Positions 1 through 11,281 of a stretch of DNA of 64,000 nucleotides are shown piece after piece. A program made the position numbers and the translations under genes. The notes beneath the pieces were generated by a model. That model was given only the letters and a program-made list of their open reading frames with translations, was not told the DNA's origin and searched no databases. Source of the DNA: Chiridota heheva (taxonomy: Eukaryota > Echinodermata > Holothuroidea > Apodida > Chiridotidae); contig JAIGNY010001718.1 in assembly GCA_020152595.1 (NCBI GenBank), positions 1-64,000 of the forward strand. Reading direction: 5' to 3'. Every line of letters begins with the position of its first letter. The first letter of the stretch is position 1.

Positions 1-143
1 ACACAATTACAATGACGGGGTCGTCGCCTGCGTATTCGGTTATAGTAGTAATAATACTATCACGAAACGCTTAATACGACCCGGATGAGAACACAGGTAC
101 GACGTACGGACAGACATAACATCGACAACCAAGTCAATGTCCA
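1..143 (-). repeat. Truncated copy of a dispersed repeat, inverted relative to 43062-43204
   Basis: Read on the minus strand, this segment matches 43062-43204 on the plus strand nearly base for base, including GTTATGTCTGTCCGTACGTC and a run ending CCCGTCATTGTAATTGTGT. The similarity stops near position 143 and the window edge cuts the other side. The 43-kb copy lies inside a small inverted-repeat element (42874-43271), so this is probably part of a related element. No protein similarity is visible. Confidence 0.85.
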
Positions 144-250
144 CGGCCTTTGATAACCGGATGTGGTACACTAGCGTGTCTACCCAACCCAGGCTTGAAC
201 CTAGGGCCTCGTGGTCTGTAGACAGGTATGATAACCGGTACACCACAGTA

Positions 251-258
251 GGTCTAGT
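251..258. repeat. 8-bp target site duplication, left copy
   Basis: GGTCTAGT occurs directly before the element at 259 and again at 985-992 directly after it. A perfect 8-bp duplication is the usual signature of hAT-type transposition. Confidence 0.8.
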
Positions 259-984
259 CATTGGCGTAGGCAGGTTTTTTGTTTGGGGTGGGGGCTACTC
301 ATTGGTATGATTTTGAACCCGTGACAGTATCTAAGCGGAGCGCCACCATGGGTTGGCGCGTAGCGTTCAGAGAAATTTTACAATAAATGCTGCCTATAGA
401 TTGCCGGAAATGGCACTTCCTAGGCCAAAAACTTGCAAATTTGAGGCTTTATTTCTTTGATTGTTCACAATTTTGCCAGAATTTTGCTGTACATTTTGTC
501 CGAATTCTTGGTTGCCAAAATTTTTGGGGGGAACTGTGCCACCTGCCCCCACCACATACTTGCCGAAGTACAATTTATTCAAAGTCTATTGCGTAAATAC
601 CGCCTTCAGTTTTCAGACAAATTGATTTCTATTTGTGGAAAGTTTTGAGCAAAATAATGGGTCACTCCCAGTACTTTGTTATCGCAAAGCAGTAGCAAAA
701 TGGCGTCATCTTCCATCGTCATCGAGTAAGAACAGGCTTGACAAGTTTACGGCTCTTGACAAATTAAAAATTGCCTCAAAATTTTCTTTAAAAATTTGAA
801 ATATTTTTTGTTTTGTTTTACAGGGATACAACAAATTTACATTGCAGGGAATGCAGGGAGATTCTCATTTCATGTATGCGCATCTGTACGATACATAGGC
901 ATATAGGTGTAATTTATTTTTTCTTAATATGGGATTGGGGGGGGCATGGCCCCGTGCCCCCCCCCCCCTCTGGCTACGCCAGTG
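259..984. mobile_element. Non-autonomous hAT-like DNA transposon
   Basis: The element begins CATTGGCGTAGGCAG and ends CTGGCTACGCCAGTG, which are imperfect inverted termini. It is flanked by perfect 8-bp copies of GGTCTAGT. It carries poly-C/poly-G rich ends and an AT-rich body with no transposase. Its length of 726 bp and lack of coding capacity make it a MITE-like derivative. The 8-bp duplication and the CA-initial terminus point to the hAT superfamily by general knowledge; the family itself is not identified. Related ends occur at about ten other places in the window. Confidence 0.75.
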
Positions 985-1220
985 GGTCTAGTAGATACTA
1001 AGACAGCTGGTCCAGCTATCCTTTTTAAAAGCCAAAAACCAAAAACAATTGCAAAAACTGGAGGCAGTATTTCGTATTTGAGAATTTTCCGTTTCAATCA
1101 ATTCTTTAGAACATTTCAGCTTATTCGACGTCACCTATTGTAAATGCTGCCCTTCCTTTAACTTGGAAATTGTTTCAAGCATATCGAGAGGCAAAGATGT
1201 AACGATGAAAAATGATACAT

Positions 1221-1687
1221 GCTCCCGATCGGGAGATCTCCCGATTGGGAGTTCGAGACATACGCAGTGACCATAATTTTAATTGTTTAAACTTTCAGCT
1301 CTTAATATTTATTTTATTTTTAAATTATGTTATTCTAAAGTTGTATACTTTAAAAATGATATCGAAATTGATATTTCTTTAAACTTTTGGTACAATTTTG
1401 AGCTTTTGCTGGTGACTAAAGTTTTTCAAATCTGCTTTTCAGAAAGTATTGAAATGAAATTTTTTAAATTACTCAAAAAAACCCTGGTGAAAGTAAAATT
1501 TGCGCTGGTGAAAATGGAGAAAATAATTGTATTGTTATGTTGCACTAATAAAATTGGAAAATTTTGCATGGATATTTCCTACCTTTGCCTTAAACCTATT
1601 TTCCCGTTATGTATTTTTTTTAGAGAGATTTCAATTTGAAAAGATGCATTGTGGGTTATAATGACAAGAAATCTCCCGATCGGAAGC
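1221..1687. mobile_element. Putative MITE with palindromic CCCGATCGGGAG termini
   Basis: The left end GCTCCCGATCGGGAGAT is matched in inverted orientation at the right end (1671-1687, ATCTCCCGATCGGAAGC). The left terminus contains two adjacent palindromes, CTCCCGATCGGGAG and CTCCCGATTGGGAG. The 430-bp interior is AT-rich; its 118-codon open frame has no recognisable features. I see no target duplication. Confidence 0.5.
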
Positions 1688-3169
1688 TTCAACTGGACTA
1701 ATAAAAGACATTTGAAAACAAAGGATTTAAAAAGAAAAACAAAGGGCGTCCTGAAAATTTTTAACTGATTTTAATCAAATAAATTAAAAATTATTTAAAT
1801 ATTTATCCTTCTGTAATTAAATAGCTAATGCTGCCTCTGCAAGTCCATATACCTCTAAATGCACAACAGTGTCGTATTCTCAGCCACAAAATGAGGCAAA
1901 GGGGAGAAGCACACACGCGCAACGTTTTGCCAAATTGTACATTACAAGCATTTGAAGGCACAAAGATGTTCAAAAAGCAGCGAGTTTATGTTCTGAAATT
2001 GTAAGGCTAAAGTTAAACCATACTTCTTTTTTTTTTACTCTCACCTAAACTTGAGAGTACCAGGGAAGACAGGTCCCCTGTTCCGCATGAATTACGGCTA
2101 TGCTTTGAAACTAAACACTATTGCGCTCATGAATAATAATGGGTGCAACGTTTGTAGACTGCAATTATTTCAATCGGGCTATATATAACGCATTATTTCA
2201 GCGAGATGTTTGATGAACTCTAATACATGCGTTGGTTAAATGAAATTGAAAAAGAGGTTAAAATGTCAATGGTCAACTACAAGCTGAAAATGACAGAAGT
2301 TTGTGCCAATTTAAACGCAACGTCGAATAATATCCAAGTTCGTGACACGTGTTGAAATCATGCCAATGATGACATAATTTTCCAACATATGTTAGCACGC
2401 ATAATGTATTTCTTTGAAATTTTCTTTCCCAAATGCTTTAACATGAAGTTCTAACTGTCTAAAGGATGAAAGGCATTAATATCATATACAAATAAAAGAG
2501 GACAAATTATTTCTTAAAATTTAAAAATCTGAAATATTATTAATATTCTAATCTGGTGTATGACATCATTTTTTCAAGGGCGTCTGAACAAAATGGCTGC
2601 CGATGTAAGTTTCAATGGACAGAATTAATATTTAAAGATATATGCTAAATGTTTTTTACGACGTGAAATTTATTCAGATGACTTCGAATCATTACATAAG
2701 TTCATTCATATTAAATGAAGAAAAACCAAACTTTACATCTTCTATAAATTTCTATCAAGCGTTGCTGCAATTCCGGAAGTCTCGTTCAATTTTTGGGAAA
2801 TGTACTTTAATTTTCGGGAAATGATGCAACTTTTACCAAATTTCCTTTTACTTTGACCAATTTGGTAAATGTTTATTTCAATCATTTCCAAAGATTACCT
2901 ACCAACTTGCAAGAGAGCTTCCAACCGTGAAGGTAAAATCCTTTTGGAGGAAGTCCCCAGATCCGCTTCCTAAGTCTATGCCCATCTCCTCAAGTCGAAT
3001 GTAGTGCCGAATGCCGAATTTTATGATCGAAGAACACTGAATTAAAATATAATATTGATTTTAAGTGAGGCTATATAACCAAATTAAAATGTTTTATATG
3101 TGTGAGGTATGGGCCCTGGGGTTCAAATATAATGTTTCCTACCTAAACTGCTAAGTAGGAAACACCATT
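1688..3169. other. No gene seen; AT-rich
   Basis: There is no supported coding, RNA or transposon structure. A short stretch near 2785-2860 resembles the TTTTCGGGAAAT-rich body of the dispersed hAT-like family seen at 38830 and 41360, so part of this is probably an old copy leading to the terminus at 3253. Confidence 0.4.
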
Positions 3170-3253
3170 TTGTATATCACTTGGAATTGGAGGGGGGGGA
3201 ATAATTTGTTACTTAGGAGGGGGCGTTGGCGAGAACTCTGACTACGCCACTGG
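3170..3253. mobile_element. Terminal remnant of the CTACGCCACTG repeat family
   Basis: A G-rich run followed by CTGACTACGCCACTG closely matches the right end of the hAT-like family (259-984, 52060-52452). The opposite end could not be located. Confidence 0.45.
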
Positions 3254-3654
3254 TGGCGTTGTGTTTCGCAGACTTTTAACCGAATAGGTTAAAGGTTATG
3301 TGGCAAGTAACCTATTTTTTTAAAACATTATTTAATTTTTATGTTCATAAAAAATGGGACTTTGCACAGTATGGATGCTAGATGGTGATTCGTGATACCC
3401 ATTCATGAAATAATGTGTTGTCGGGATGGGAAAGGTCATAGATTAATAGCCATGTGGTCTACCTTGATACTAATAATCATACATGAAAATAGGGTTTTGG
3501 GCGGCAGATAAATATTGAATTGTTGTGATTGGAAAGGTCAAAGATGAATTGTTATGAGGTCAAATGTCAATGTTCATAATTATGCAGAATGACCCACATT
3601 CATGTAAAAGGTCAAAAGTCAATAGCTTTCCAAGCTTTAAAATTACTGTACTCC

Positions 3655-3948
3655 ACGTATTAAGCGCCCCTTCTCTAATAAGCGCCCTCCCAACATTTTT
3701 GACTAATGGCATCATTTATTTAATAATTTGAAGAATTTAAATTAGTTTTGTTATACTAATTTCTTTTCTTGCGTCTAACGCCCACGATGTTTTTGTGGTG
3801 GTTATTGTGGAGCAAGTATAAACCAATGCCCACAATGCAGTTCGAATGGCACACTGCATGTGGCTCTGAGCATGGGCGCTTATAAGGTAGAAACTTCGGG
3901 TCTACAAATTCGTGCAATTATATCAGGCGCTTATTAGGTCAAATACGC
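3655..3948. mobile_element. Putative MITE with TAATAAGCGCC termini
   Basis: The left side carries CACGTATTAAGCGCC and CTAATAAGCGCC. The right side carries GGCGCTTATAAG and GGCGCTTATTAGGTC, the inverse. The roughly 290-bp body has no open frame. No clear duplication is visible, so the exact ends are approximate. Confidence 0.5.
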
Positions 3949-3956
3949 TTAATGTT

Positions 3957-5280
3957 CTGTTAAAAGTAAGGTGACATAGGTGGTGATGAGATCAAGCAAC
4001 TATGTGCATCAGCAACTCAAAAATAATTTGATTCGTTCTGTACCCAGAAAACCGTGGCAAACTGTTATTGTATGTTCTGTACATACAGACATAGGGGCCT
4101 ACTGAATGATTGAATATTAAGCTTGCAGAACATGGAGCTACATTGGTAAGTTACGGACCAAAAATAGAAAAGTAACAGAAAAATGTTAAAAGATAAAATC
4201 AAGATGAGTGACTTTAAATTTAAATTAAATATGTTCAAACTTCAAGCCTTTTTCCTACAAATAGTACGATACAATAATCTTAAACATAGCCTAACTAAAT
4301 AGCCTAACCTGATTCTTCTTGACCTCGTTGGGCGGTGGTTCTTATTTTGGTAAAGTCCAGTATATTCCGAGATAGTGATCCAGTTCCGCGAAGAATCATG
4401 TTATAATATTGATGCGATGATTTCTCTCAAAGGTTTAAGTCCGTAGGATTTGAGGTTCTTGAAAGACCTTTATTACAGTTTTATAGATCCACTTTATGAT
4501 TTAAATGATACAATTTTGCAAGACAGTTTTAAGGTAAAAGAGACAACTGATTATGTAATGCCCAAGCAGAAGTCAACGATAATTTAAGTTGACTATGATA
4601 ATCCACACACTGAAGGCAATTTTAATTCTCGACGTGAGAGTACAGAGCCCGGCGCAGACACCGTTGTAAATTGCTGAAACCTCGAATTAATATCTTGAAA
4701 ACAGTAACTTAAATACACTTCTAGTAAGTTCTATTTTTAGAAACACGAAGTCCTCAATAATGTCATTAATATTTATGTTTAGAAATATTGTCACAATGTT
4801 CCAATCTTAAAAGATTGCGTCAGCAGGTCAGTATGGAATTATCCTGGGATTTTCTGGAACTGCGCCACCTAATTATTGAATGTACCCTTACTTGGGCAAT
4901 AATATGCTCTACTGGAAAGTACTTCCAAATTCTGATAAAAAATCGCATGATGCAACAATGTATTCATTCAACGATTTGTTCATTGACAGACCTCAATGGC
5001 AATATAATATTTCTATATTTACTTAAATCTGCACTCGAATAGTTTGACACTTGTAATGTGAACTTTGAAATTTATGGATATTGCAAGAAATTGATTCTCT
5101 TAAAAGCCGGCTCTTAAAACTGTGCAGTTCAGGCTGGAAGCATCAACGCCAATGGGATTTCCAGTTACGTCGGCAGGTGGTTGTAATTGGTTACTGACAT
5201 TTTGCTATATGCATTGTTGGAGTTTATTTAGATCAAGTTAAAGCTAACAAGTCTTGTGGCTTTATATCAAAGCATTCAAG
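3957..5280. other. No gene seen upstream of the TRIM pseudogene
   Basis: The stretch is AT-rich. An 84-codon open frame at 4788-5042 shows no domain, signal or codon pattern that would support it. Confidence 0.35.
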
Positions 5281-5791
5281 ATGGCGTCTCAGCTGAATAC
5301 TGTTACAAAATTGAAATCAGATTTCCTTCGTTGCTCTATTTGTCTGGGATATTTTGAGAATCCAAAACTTGTACATGTCGTCACAGATTTTGCCATGTGT
5401 GTTTAGACTTCTATACATCTGTACAAGCTCTTCAGTAGATCTGAAACGTTTGATGAACTTCAGTGTTGAGAATGTAACTCCGTATTTGTACCACCAAATA
5501 GAGTCTCGTGAAAAAGTGACTTTCTGACGTCCTCTTTGATTGATATTGTGCACCTGAATGAAGACCTTAAAACAAAAGGGAAAAAAGCGAAAATGTAAGA
5601 ATTGCTCCAAAGAGTTGGAGTGGGATTTTGTCCAGACCGGCGGATTTGTATACAGTGAACACTACGCCGATCATGTTTCACACGCCCCTGTAAGGTTTCA
5701 TGGAAACATTGTCAGTTTGAAGGACATAGCGTCTGGTAGAGTGATTATTGACTGGAAGAAGCTGTGTTTGCTTACCCTTATTCCACGGTGA
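5281..5791 (+). pseudogene. TRIM-family pseudogene, RING and B-box exon
   Basis: The frame opens at 5281 with MASQLNTVTKLKSDFL followed by RCSICLGYFENPKLV, the first zinc pair of a RING finger. After a one-base frame change near 5372 the next frame reads CRHRFCHVCLDFY, the central C-x-H-x2-C-x2-C of a C3HC4 RING. The last pair follows as LQC, then a UGA at 5467-5469, then ECNSVFVPPNR. From about 5590 a third frame encodes KCKNCSKELEW and SEHYADHVSHAP, a B-box-like zinc module in which expected cysteines have become V and G (FVQTGG). RING plus B-box in this order is the TRIM (tripartite motif) ubiquitin-ligase layout, in which the RING recruits E2 enzymes. Frameshifts, stops and lost zinc ligands show that this copy is dead. 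The coiled-coil remnant at 6870-7483 probably belongs to it. Confidence 0.75.
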
Positions 5792-6869
5792 TCTCTCCAT
5801 ACTGAAAATCAAGTTCGCCTTGAAGGAATATTCCCATAGCTAACATTTTATTTAAAAGAAAATACTTTTAGAGCCAATTTGGTATGAAAACCAGGTTTAG
5901 TCTGGTTTTGTGAACATTATTCGAATAGATCAGCATGATAACGCGATGCTCATTTATTTCCCATTTCGGTACTCTGAGCAAGCTGGAAGCTACGCTGCGA
6001 ACTCCACACAAAGCACACCAAGCAATGTGTGAAATTACAGTAACAGAATGCGCAACATCCAAGTTTTGACATCAATTGGCCCACCAATGAAAATTCCTTA
6101 AAAATTCCTGAACCCACAGATCAAAAAAATTATGGGCGTAGGAACAGGAGTACCAAAACAAGTAAACAAACAAAAAATACTATGGGATAGTAAACAAATA
6201 ATACTTGTCTTCGAAATTTTATGGGTAATATAATACGCCAGATTTCAATTATTTGGGAAGTACAGTAGTTCACGTCATTGCCAATCAGCGCATGCTCCAG
6301 TTTTATTTACACACATGCCGTCTGTCAATTGTAGGCTTTTTTACTATTCTGCCCCATCCTTATACTTTCTCAAAACGGAGGGTGTGGCGCGTCCATACAT
6401 GTAGGTGAGGTTAAGGTGCCCTTCAAATAATGTGCCCACCCGGGCCGCGCCACCACCCATTCAAAGTGCTTCGTGCCTTCTTTGATATAACGGAAAACCT
6501 ATTTAGTTAGGTCAAGCCATGGGGGTAAACCTTCATGGTCTGACCTGTCCATCCTACGTGATAAGTGGATAATGAACAATAACAATTATGAGGTAATTTT
6601 ATCTTGATATCTAATTATATTGTTGACAAAATAATTAGATATCATTGATGTTTATAGATAGTTGATGTTTTTTTTTGTGATTTCGCAAGTTTGTTGTATG
6701 AAACATCGCGCTTTAAGGCTGAAATATGAATCACAGTGAGCCAGAAAATTGTAACAGTTCTAAGATGATATAAAGGATTTTAATTTGAGGATATTATTGG
6801 GTCGCCACGGGCCAAGCTCTCACCGCGATATATAGCCATGCTATATGGCGGGTATTTGTCTTTTCAAGG
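5792..6869. other. Probable former intron of the TRIM pseudogene
   Basis: No domain can be read in either strand. It separates two same-strand parts of the same decayed gene, so a degenerate intron is the simplest reading. Confidence 0.35.
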
Positions 6870-7483
6870 TTCAAGAGACCAGCCGAAAGGCGGAGAGCAA
6901 AAAAGGCAGAAAAGCAAGGCAAGCTGTAGTTCCAAAGTACTGCAGAAAACTCAAAAAATATTGATCATAAACCAGAAATTCAACAAAGGGCGCAGAGAAC
7001 TGAAAAAGAAGGTGTAGATGGAGAAATAACACTAAGATTGAAATAGAAAGATTGATTTGAAGATCAGATCTAGAAACTTGAGGAAGAAATAGAGGAAAAT
7101 CTGAAGAAGACACAGATGGAGAGTGCTAATGAAAAGGACAACGGGGATTTCAAAAATGCTGCGATCATGCGTTCAAAAAGGCACGAGTTTGACAAAGCAA
7201 CGAGCCTAACCCAGATAGGAATGGTGTCTTGGGACCTTACTAGAAAATTGTGGAGGTGATTTCTCACGTCAGAGCTTTACAGAATAGCTGGGTGGTTGTC
7301 AAGGCGGCACCGGATATGTGTGCTGTTTTGCGGACTTTAAATGTTCGTATGAAGACAACACCACAAAGCGTCGAAATTTTAGGCAAAATGCTAGATGATT
7401 TCAAATCATTGATGAAAATTACTGTTGAGAAAATAGCTTCTCCCATCACCGTGAAGACTGAAAATTGTACATCAAGTTCATAG
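6870..7483 (+). pseudogene. Coiled-coil part of the decayed TRIM gene
   Basis: Plus-strand frames here are rich in K, E, Q and L. One (about 7077-7257) reads KLEEEIEENLKKTQMES and then NAAIMRSKRHEFDKATS, typical coiled-coil composition. A shift near 7250 leads into a 77-codon frame containing LGKMLDDFKSLMKITVEKI. Earlier pieces (SCSSKVLQKTQKILIINQKF) need further shifts and are broken by stops. Position, strand and composition match the segment after the B-box in TRIM proteins. No C-terminal NHL or SPRY domain follows. The link to 5281-5791 is inferred. Confidence 0.5.
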
Positions 7484-7659
7484 GTATACTTTGTAATTTA
7501 ATTAAATGTTTCGTCTGGCGGGTATACGCTTCGATATCTAAACTTCAAGTGAGTAACTAAGGATTAGAATGACTGAAATACCATTGATGTTTTTTAATTT
7601 TTTAAACAAGTTTTATTATGAAATCATGTCTAGGGGTGCGCGTGTAGCTTTTGAGTGTG

Positions 7660-7965
7660 TTGGAGTTTAAGCTTCCCCCCCCCTCAACCTCCCCCCCCCC
7701 CCCACTTACACACACACACACAAATACATCTTATTAAGGCATTTACTTTCCTATCTTGGTCTAAAATTGAAGGGTTTTGGTCCTAAGTTGTAGATTTTGG
7801 TCCAAATGTAAAGATATTTGCCCCTACAACGTAATATTTTACCAAATTGAAGATTGTTGGTGTAAACTGTAAGAGCTAAATAAACAATAATTAAGTCTAT
7901 ACGAATAAAAAATGTCAATGTATCTCCTTTTTTGGGGGGGAGGGGGGAGGGTAGGGGCAAAAAAT
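7660..7965. repeat. Poly-C/poly-G bounded repeat, probable MITE remnant
   Basis: C runs with a short (CA)n at 7674-7722 face a G-rich run at 7934-7955. The body repeats phrases such as TTGAAGGGTTTTGGTCC and TTGTAGATTTTGGTCC. This resembles the G/C-run ends of the dispersed hAT-like family, but the termini are lost. Confidence 0.4.
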
Positions 7966-8284
7966 ACGGTACATTTTAGGAGGGCTTAGCTAATAGGCTC
8001 TCGTTATCCTAGTGAGATAAACACCACACTCAATAGGCATAATTGCATGTCAATACTTGTGTATAACAGCCATGTAGCGTATACTACGGTGAGATGTTAT
8101 CTGACTATCGTTAGACACGCCACCGATAAGTCTTTAAACTCAATTCGTCATACTTTTATTATTGAGGGACAAACTCGTACTTGGCTAACAAAATTATTGC
8201 CGGGGGTGGCATGGTCTCCGGTTCCTACTCTACTGAGCGTGAAGACATATGAACAAATCTGACTCATTGGGTAGGTTGAGTGTG

Positions 8285-8314
8285 TCACCCATGAGTACTG
8301 TCACCCATGAGTAC
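8285..8314. repeat. Two-copy 16-bp tandem repeat
   Basis: TCACCCATGAGTAC occurs twice, separated by TG, just before the left end of the CAGTCC element. Confidence 0.8.
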
Positions 8315-8320
8315 CCATGT

Positions 8321-8898
8321 CAGTCCAGGATAGGTCCTGTTTTAAGGAACCTCTAAAATAATTCAGATAATAGACGTCCTGCAGTTGTTTTGTTCATATT
8401 TTGCTTTTTTTTTAAATGAATGGAAAGATTAAGTGAGAGACCATCATGTCTGTATGTCATACATGTAGCATGTAAGATTTTGCGATGTGTAATTTTATTC
8501 TTTGGAATCTGCAATTTCAACGACAAAGTTATGCTGTTATAAATATTCAAATTTTTAAGAAGACTGTTTCGCACCAAAAAGCCAAGTCTTTTTTTTCCTG
8601 ATTTGTTCTCATATTTCAAAACCGGCATGGTAAACATATAAAAAGGGAGTGGATAATTTTTAGCTATGAAAGTAATAAAGGTTTGCACCGAGTTTTATTT
8701 TTTGCCGGGCAAAGAAATATTTCGAGCACTGGCAGGTATTCAAAATTTAAAAATTATAACACTGTGACAGCATAAGGCTTTAACGTTAGCCAACAAAAGA
8801 TCATGGGAAAAAGAAAAAAAATGGCAATGCCCATGTGACAAAAGGTTCCTAATTTAAAGAATCTTATAGTTCCTTATTTTAAGACCTCTCCCGGACTG
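8321..8898 (-). mobile_element. CAGTCC-family non-autonomous DNA transposon, copy 1
   Basis: The left end CAGTCCAGGATAGGTCCTG and the right end, read inversely as CAGTCCGGGAGAGGTCTTA, are inverted over about 30 bp including TTAAGGAAC. Flanks are CATGT and CTTGT (4 of 5 identical). Internal blocks such as GGCTTTAACGTTAGC and GCATGGTAAACATAT appear inverted in the copy at 20219-20681. The 111-codon open frame on the minus strand shows no transposase motif and is not conserved in copy 2. Confidence 0.75.
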
Positions 8899-9105
8899 CT
8901 TGTTGCCCTTTAGAATCATGTCTGGAAGCAATTCACTTTCACGTTCACATTAAAAACAGTGTAAGGTTCTAGACATTTTTCTAAACACTTTCTTGCTATC
9001 ACTTTGTAAACACGTCTTACCAGTAAACACTTGCAATGTTTAGCAATATTACATTTGATGTTTATGTATTAAACATTTGATGTTTAGGAAGATCGAGGAA
9101 ATAAA

Positions 9106-9597
9106 ACAGGAATGGGTCAGCGTTAGGGGTAAACTATCTAATAACATATTGGAAACTTTTTATGGTAAGTTAAGGAAAATTATTTGAATGATTTCGTTCA
9201 GTTTGCTAAGCGAGCAGAGAAGGAAGAACAGTTTTAAGTTTATTTAGGCCTGACGTTAGTTTGAAGTTTTACGCTGCACAGTAATGTTACATTAGACCCA
9301 GTAACCCTAACCCTCAAATTTTCTGAAAATAAATGATTAACTTAGCCTACTTAGCCTTAACTTAGCCGCGCTTAGTCTAACTAGGCTTAACGTAACGTTA
9401 CTGTGCAGCGCTTAACTTCAGACCAACGTCAGGCCTAAATAAACTTCAAAGTTTCTTCCTTCTCTGCTTTGCAAACTCAACGAAATTGTTCAAATGATTT
9501 TTTTTATCTAGATATTATAGAGTTTTCCAATATATTAGGGGGGTGGGGGTAATTTACACCCTAACAACTGCACTAACTCATTTCCCTGTAGTTCTAG
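9106..9597. mobile_element. Foldback (long inverted repeat) element
   Basis: Two imperfect arms of about 190-200 bp, roughly 9106-9294 and 9389-9597, are reverse complements. Shared blocks include TTTATTTAGGCCTGACGTTAG facing its complement at 9427-9446, and GAAGGAAGAA/TTCTTCCTTC. A spacer of about 95 bp, rich in CTTAGCC, lies between. No coding frame is present. Confidence 0.75.
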
Positions 9598-9664
9598 ATG
9601 TATATGCCTAGATGAGCTACTTCACATGGCAAGAAATCATTTTTGTAAAATAATTTTTGTACAA

Positions 9665-9943
9665 TGTGTTTAGGAATCAAACACCCAACATGATCTGATG
9701 ATTGTGTAGAAATTTGACATATTTAGATTGTTGACTTGTGTTTAATCGCTAAACACACTTAAAGCAAAAGCGACAATGATGTTTAGAAAACACGGTGTTT
9801 AGCATTGAACTCTTGAAATACGAGCGCTTAGTACATAAATGCTTTGTGTTTGGGAATCAAATACCAACATTATTGTTTTTAAAAAATTGATATGTTTAGA
9901 TTGTTGACTTGTGTTCAATCGCTAAACACAGTTTTTGCAGTGA
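9665..9943. repeat. Direct duplication of about 90 bp with GTGTTTAG motifs
   Basis: GGAATCAAACACCCAACAT...TTAGATTGTTGACTTGTG (9672-9740) recurs at 9852-9918 as GGAATCAAATACCAACATT and the same TTAGATTGTTGACTTGTG. Both copies end in CGCTAAACACA. Similar AAACAC/GTGTTTAG words occur on the other side of the foldback (8980-9090), so the foldback may sit inside a larger element. Confidence 0.6.
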
Positions 9944-10064
9944 AGCGCTGAGCTAAATCTAGAAAGGATGATTTTTCCATTTTTGTTGCAGGTTAGTCTA
10001 ACGATTTTCAAAACGAAGAAAACGATTGACAAAGTTGACCTAACATTTCTGGACAACCACTGGC

Positions 10065-10110
10065 GTCATCATCATCATCATCCTCGTCATTATTATTATT
10101 TTTTTAGTAT
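10065..10110. repeat. Short (CAT)n/(TAT)n microsatellite
   Basis: A CATCATCATCATCAT run passes into TTATTATTATT. Confidence 0.8.
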
Positions 10111-10966
10111 TTATATTTTTTTTAATTATTATTATTTCATTTTTTGGGCTTGCAAAATTTGAGGGGGCCAAATTTGGCGAAGGGCGTTTGTCTTTCTAAT
10201 CATGAAACAATATGAACCACAGGTGCAGACATTTCATCAGTGCTGTCGGCAGGTCGGAAGGAATTTATTATTTATTGGTGGGACTGGACTAACATTTGCT
10301 GGTGTTTATTGCACGTTACGTTATCGCTATTCGAGCGCAAAGCGCGAGATTTTCGGCGTGGGGTCCATGGACCTGCTTAAAGGGCGGAACCCCCGGTAAA
10401 GCTGGCGTATTTTAACTATTTTAAGGGCCAAAATTTGAGCTAACTTCAGCCCATTTGGAGGAGTAGTAAGAGAGAACTTGTTTTTCTTTTTTAAAGAATT
10501 TTAAATTTGTGGGTCAATTGATGGCAAAAATGACACGATAGATAGTGAATTCCTAAACCAGAAGCGGTGCCAATGTGATGAGAGGAGGGTAGCTACCGTA
10601 ATACCCCGGGAGAGAGGGATCCTTCACGTTAAGAAAATAATGACACAAGCATTGTATAAAAAGACCCCTTGAAAGTAATCTTCCCCTCCAAATCATAGCT
10701 AATGAACCTTGTTTAGGGCCTATTTCTCATTTTGTTCGTCAGGCTCCCAAATATCATGCAGGTTGGCCTATAGGCATATATACAATACGTAATAAAGAGT
10801 TGCAACGAGATGATACCACTGGCAAACTGGGGGTATATAAATTTACGGGGACCCTCAATTTAATCTGAAAGCATACGGCAGTATATGGCATACACCTGAA
10901 TGGGCGATTCCCCATCCCCTGCACCCCAATTTTGAAGGGAAAAAACGAAGATCGGTCCAAACATTA

Positions 10967-11281
10967 CAAGTGGCGGCGGCCTACTTTTATTTGGAAAATT
11001 GTAGATTAAGATTCCGTATAGTATCGGGAGATTTACGACCAAAATTCGAAACAATTGGAAACTTTTAAAGCAATATGCAGTAAAATCGGGGCATTTAGGA
11101 CTGTAGGACCAAACTTTGAGAGAATTTGAATATTTAACAATTATAGCATGTCTTAAAGAAAACGTTTGTGAATTTCTTTTATTCTCTTTCACAATTTGGG
11201 GCCTACATTTTTTAATTCTATTTGGGGGCCAGAATTTCATTTGTCCCCCCCCCCCCCTCTCCCTCCGTGGCTACGCCATTG
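10967..11281. mobile_element. Degenerate copy of the CTACGCCA-type hAT-like family
   Basis: It starts CAAGTGGCGGCGGCC and ends CCGTGGCTACGCCATTG after a run of 14 C, the terminal pattern of the 259-984 element. The body is AT-rich and noncoding. No target duplication is visible. Confidence 0.5.

Noticed and set aside
1283..1639. 118-codon plus-strand open frame
   Set aside because: AT-rich interior of a MITE-like element with no recognisable motif.
9301..9317. Telomere-like TAACCCTAACCCT
   Set aside because: Only about two units, lying in the loop of a foldback element; not a telomere or interstitial array.
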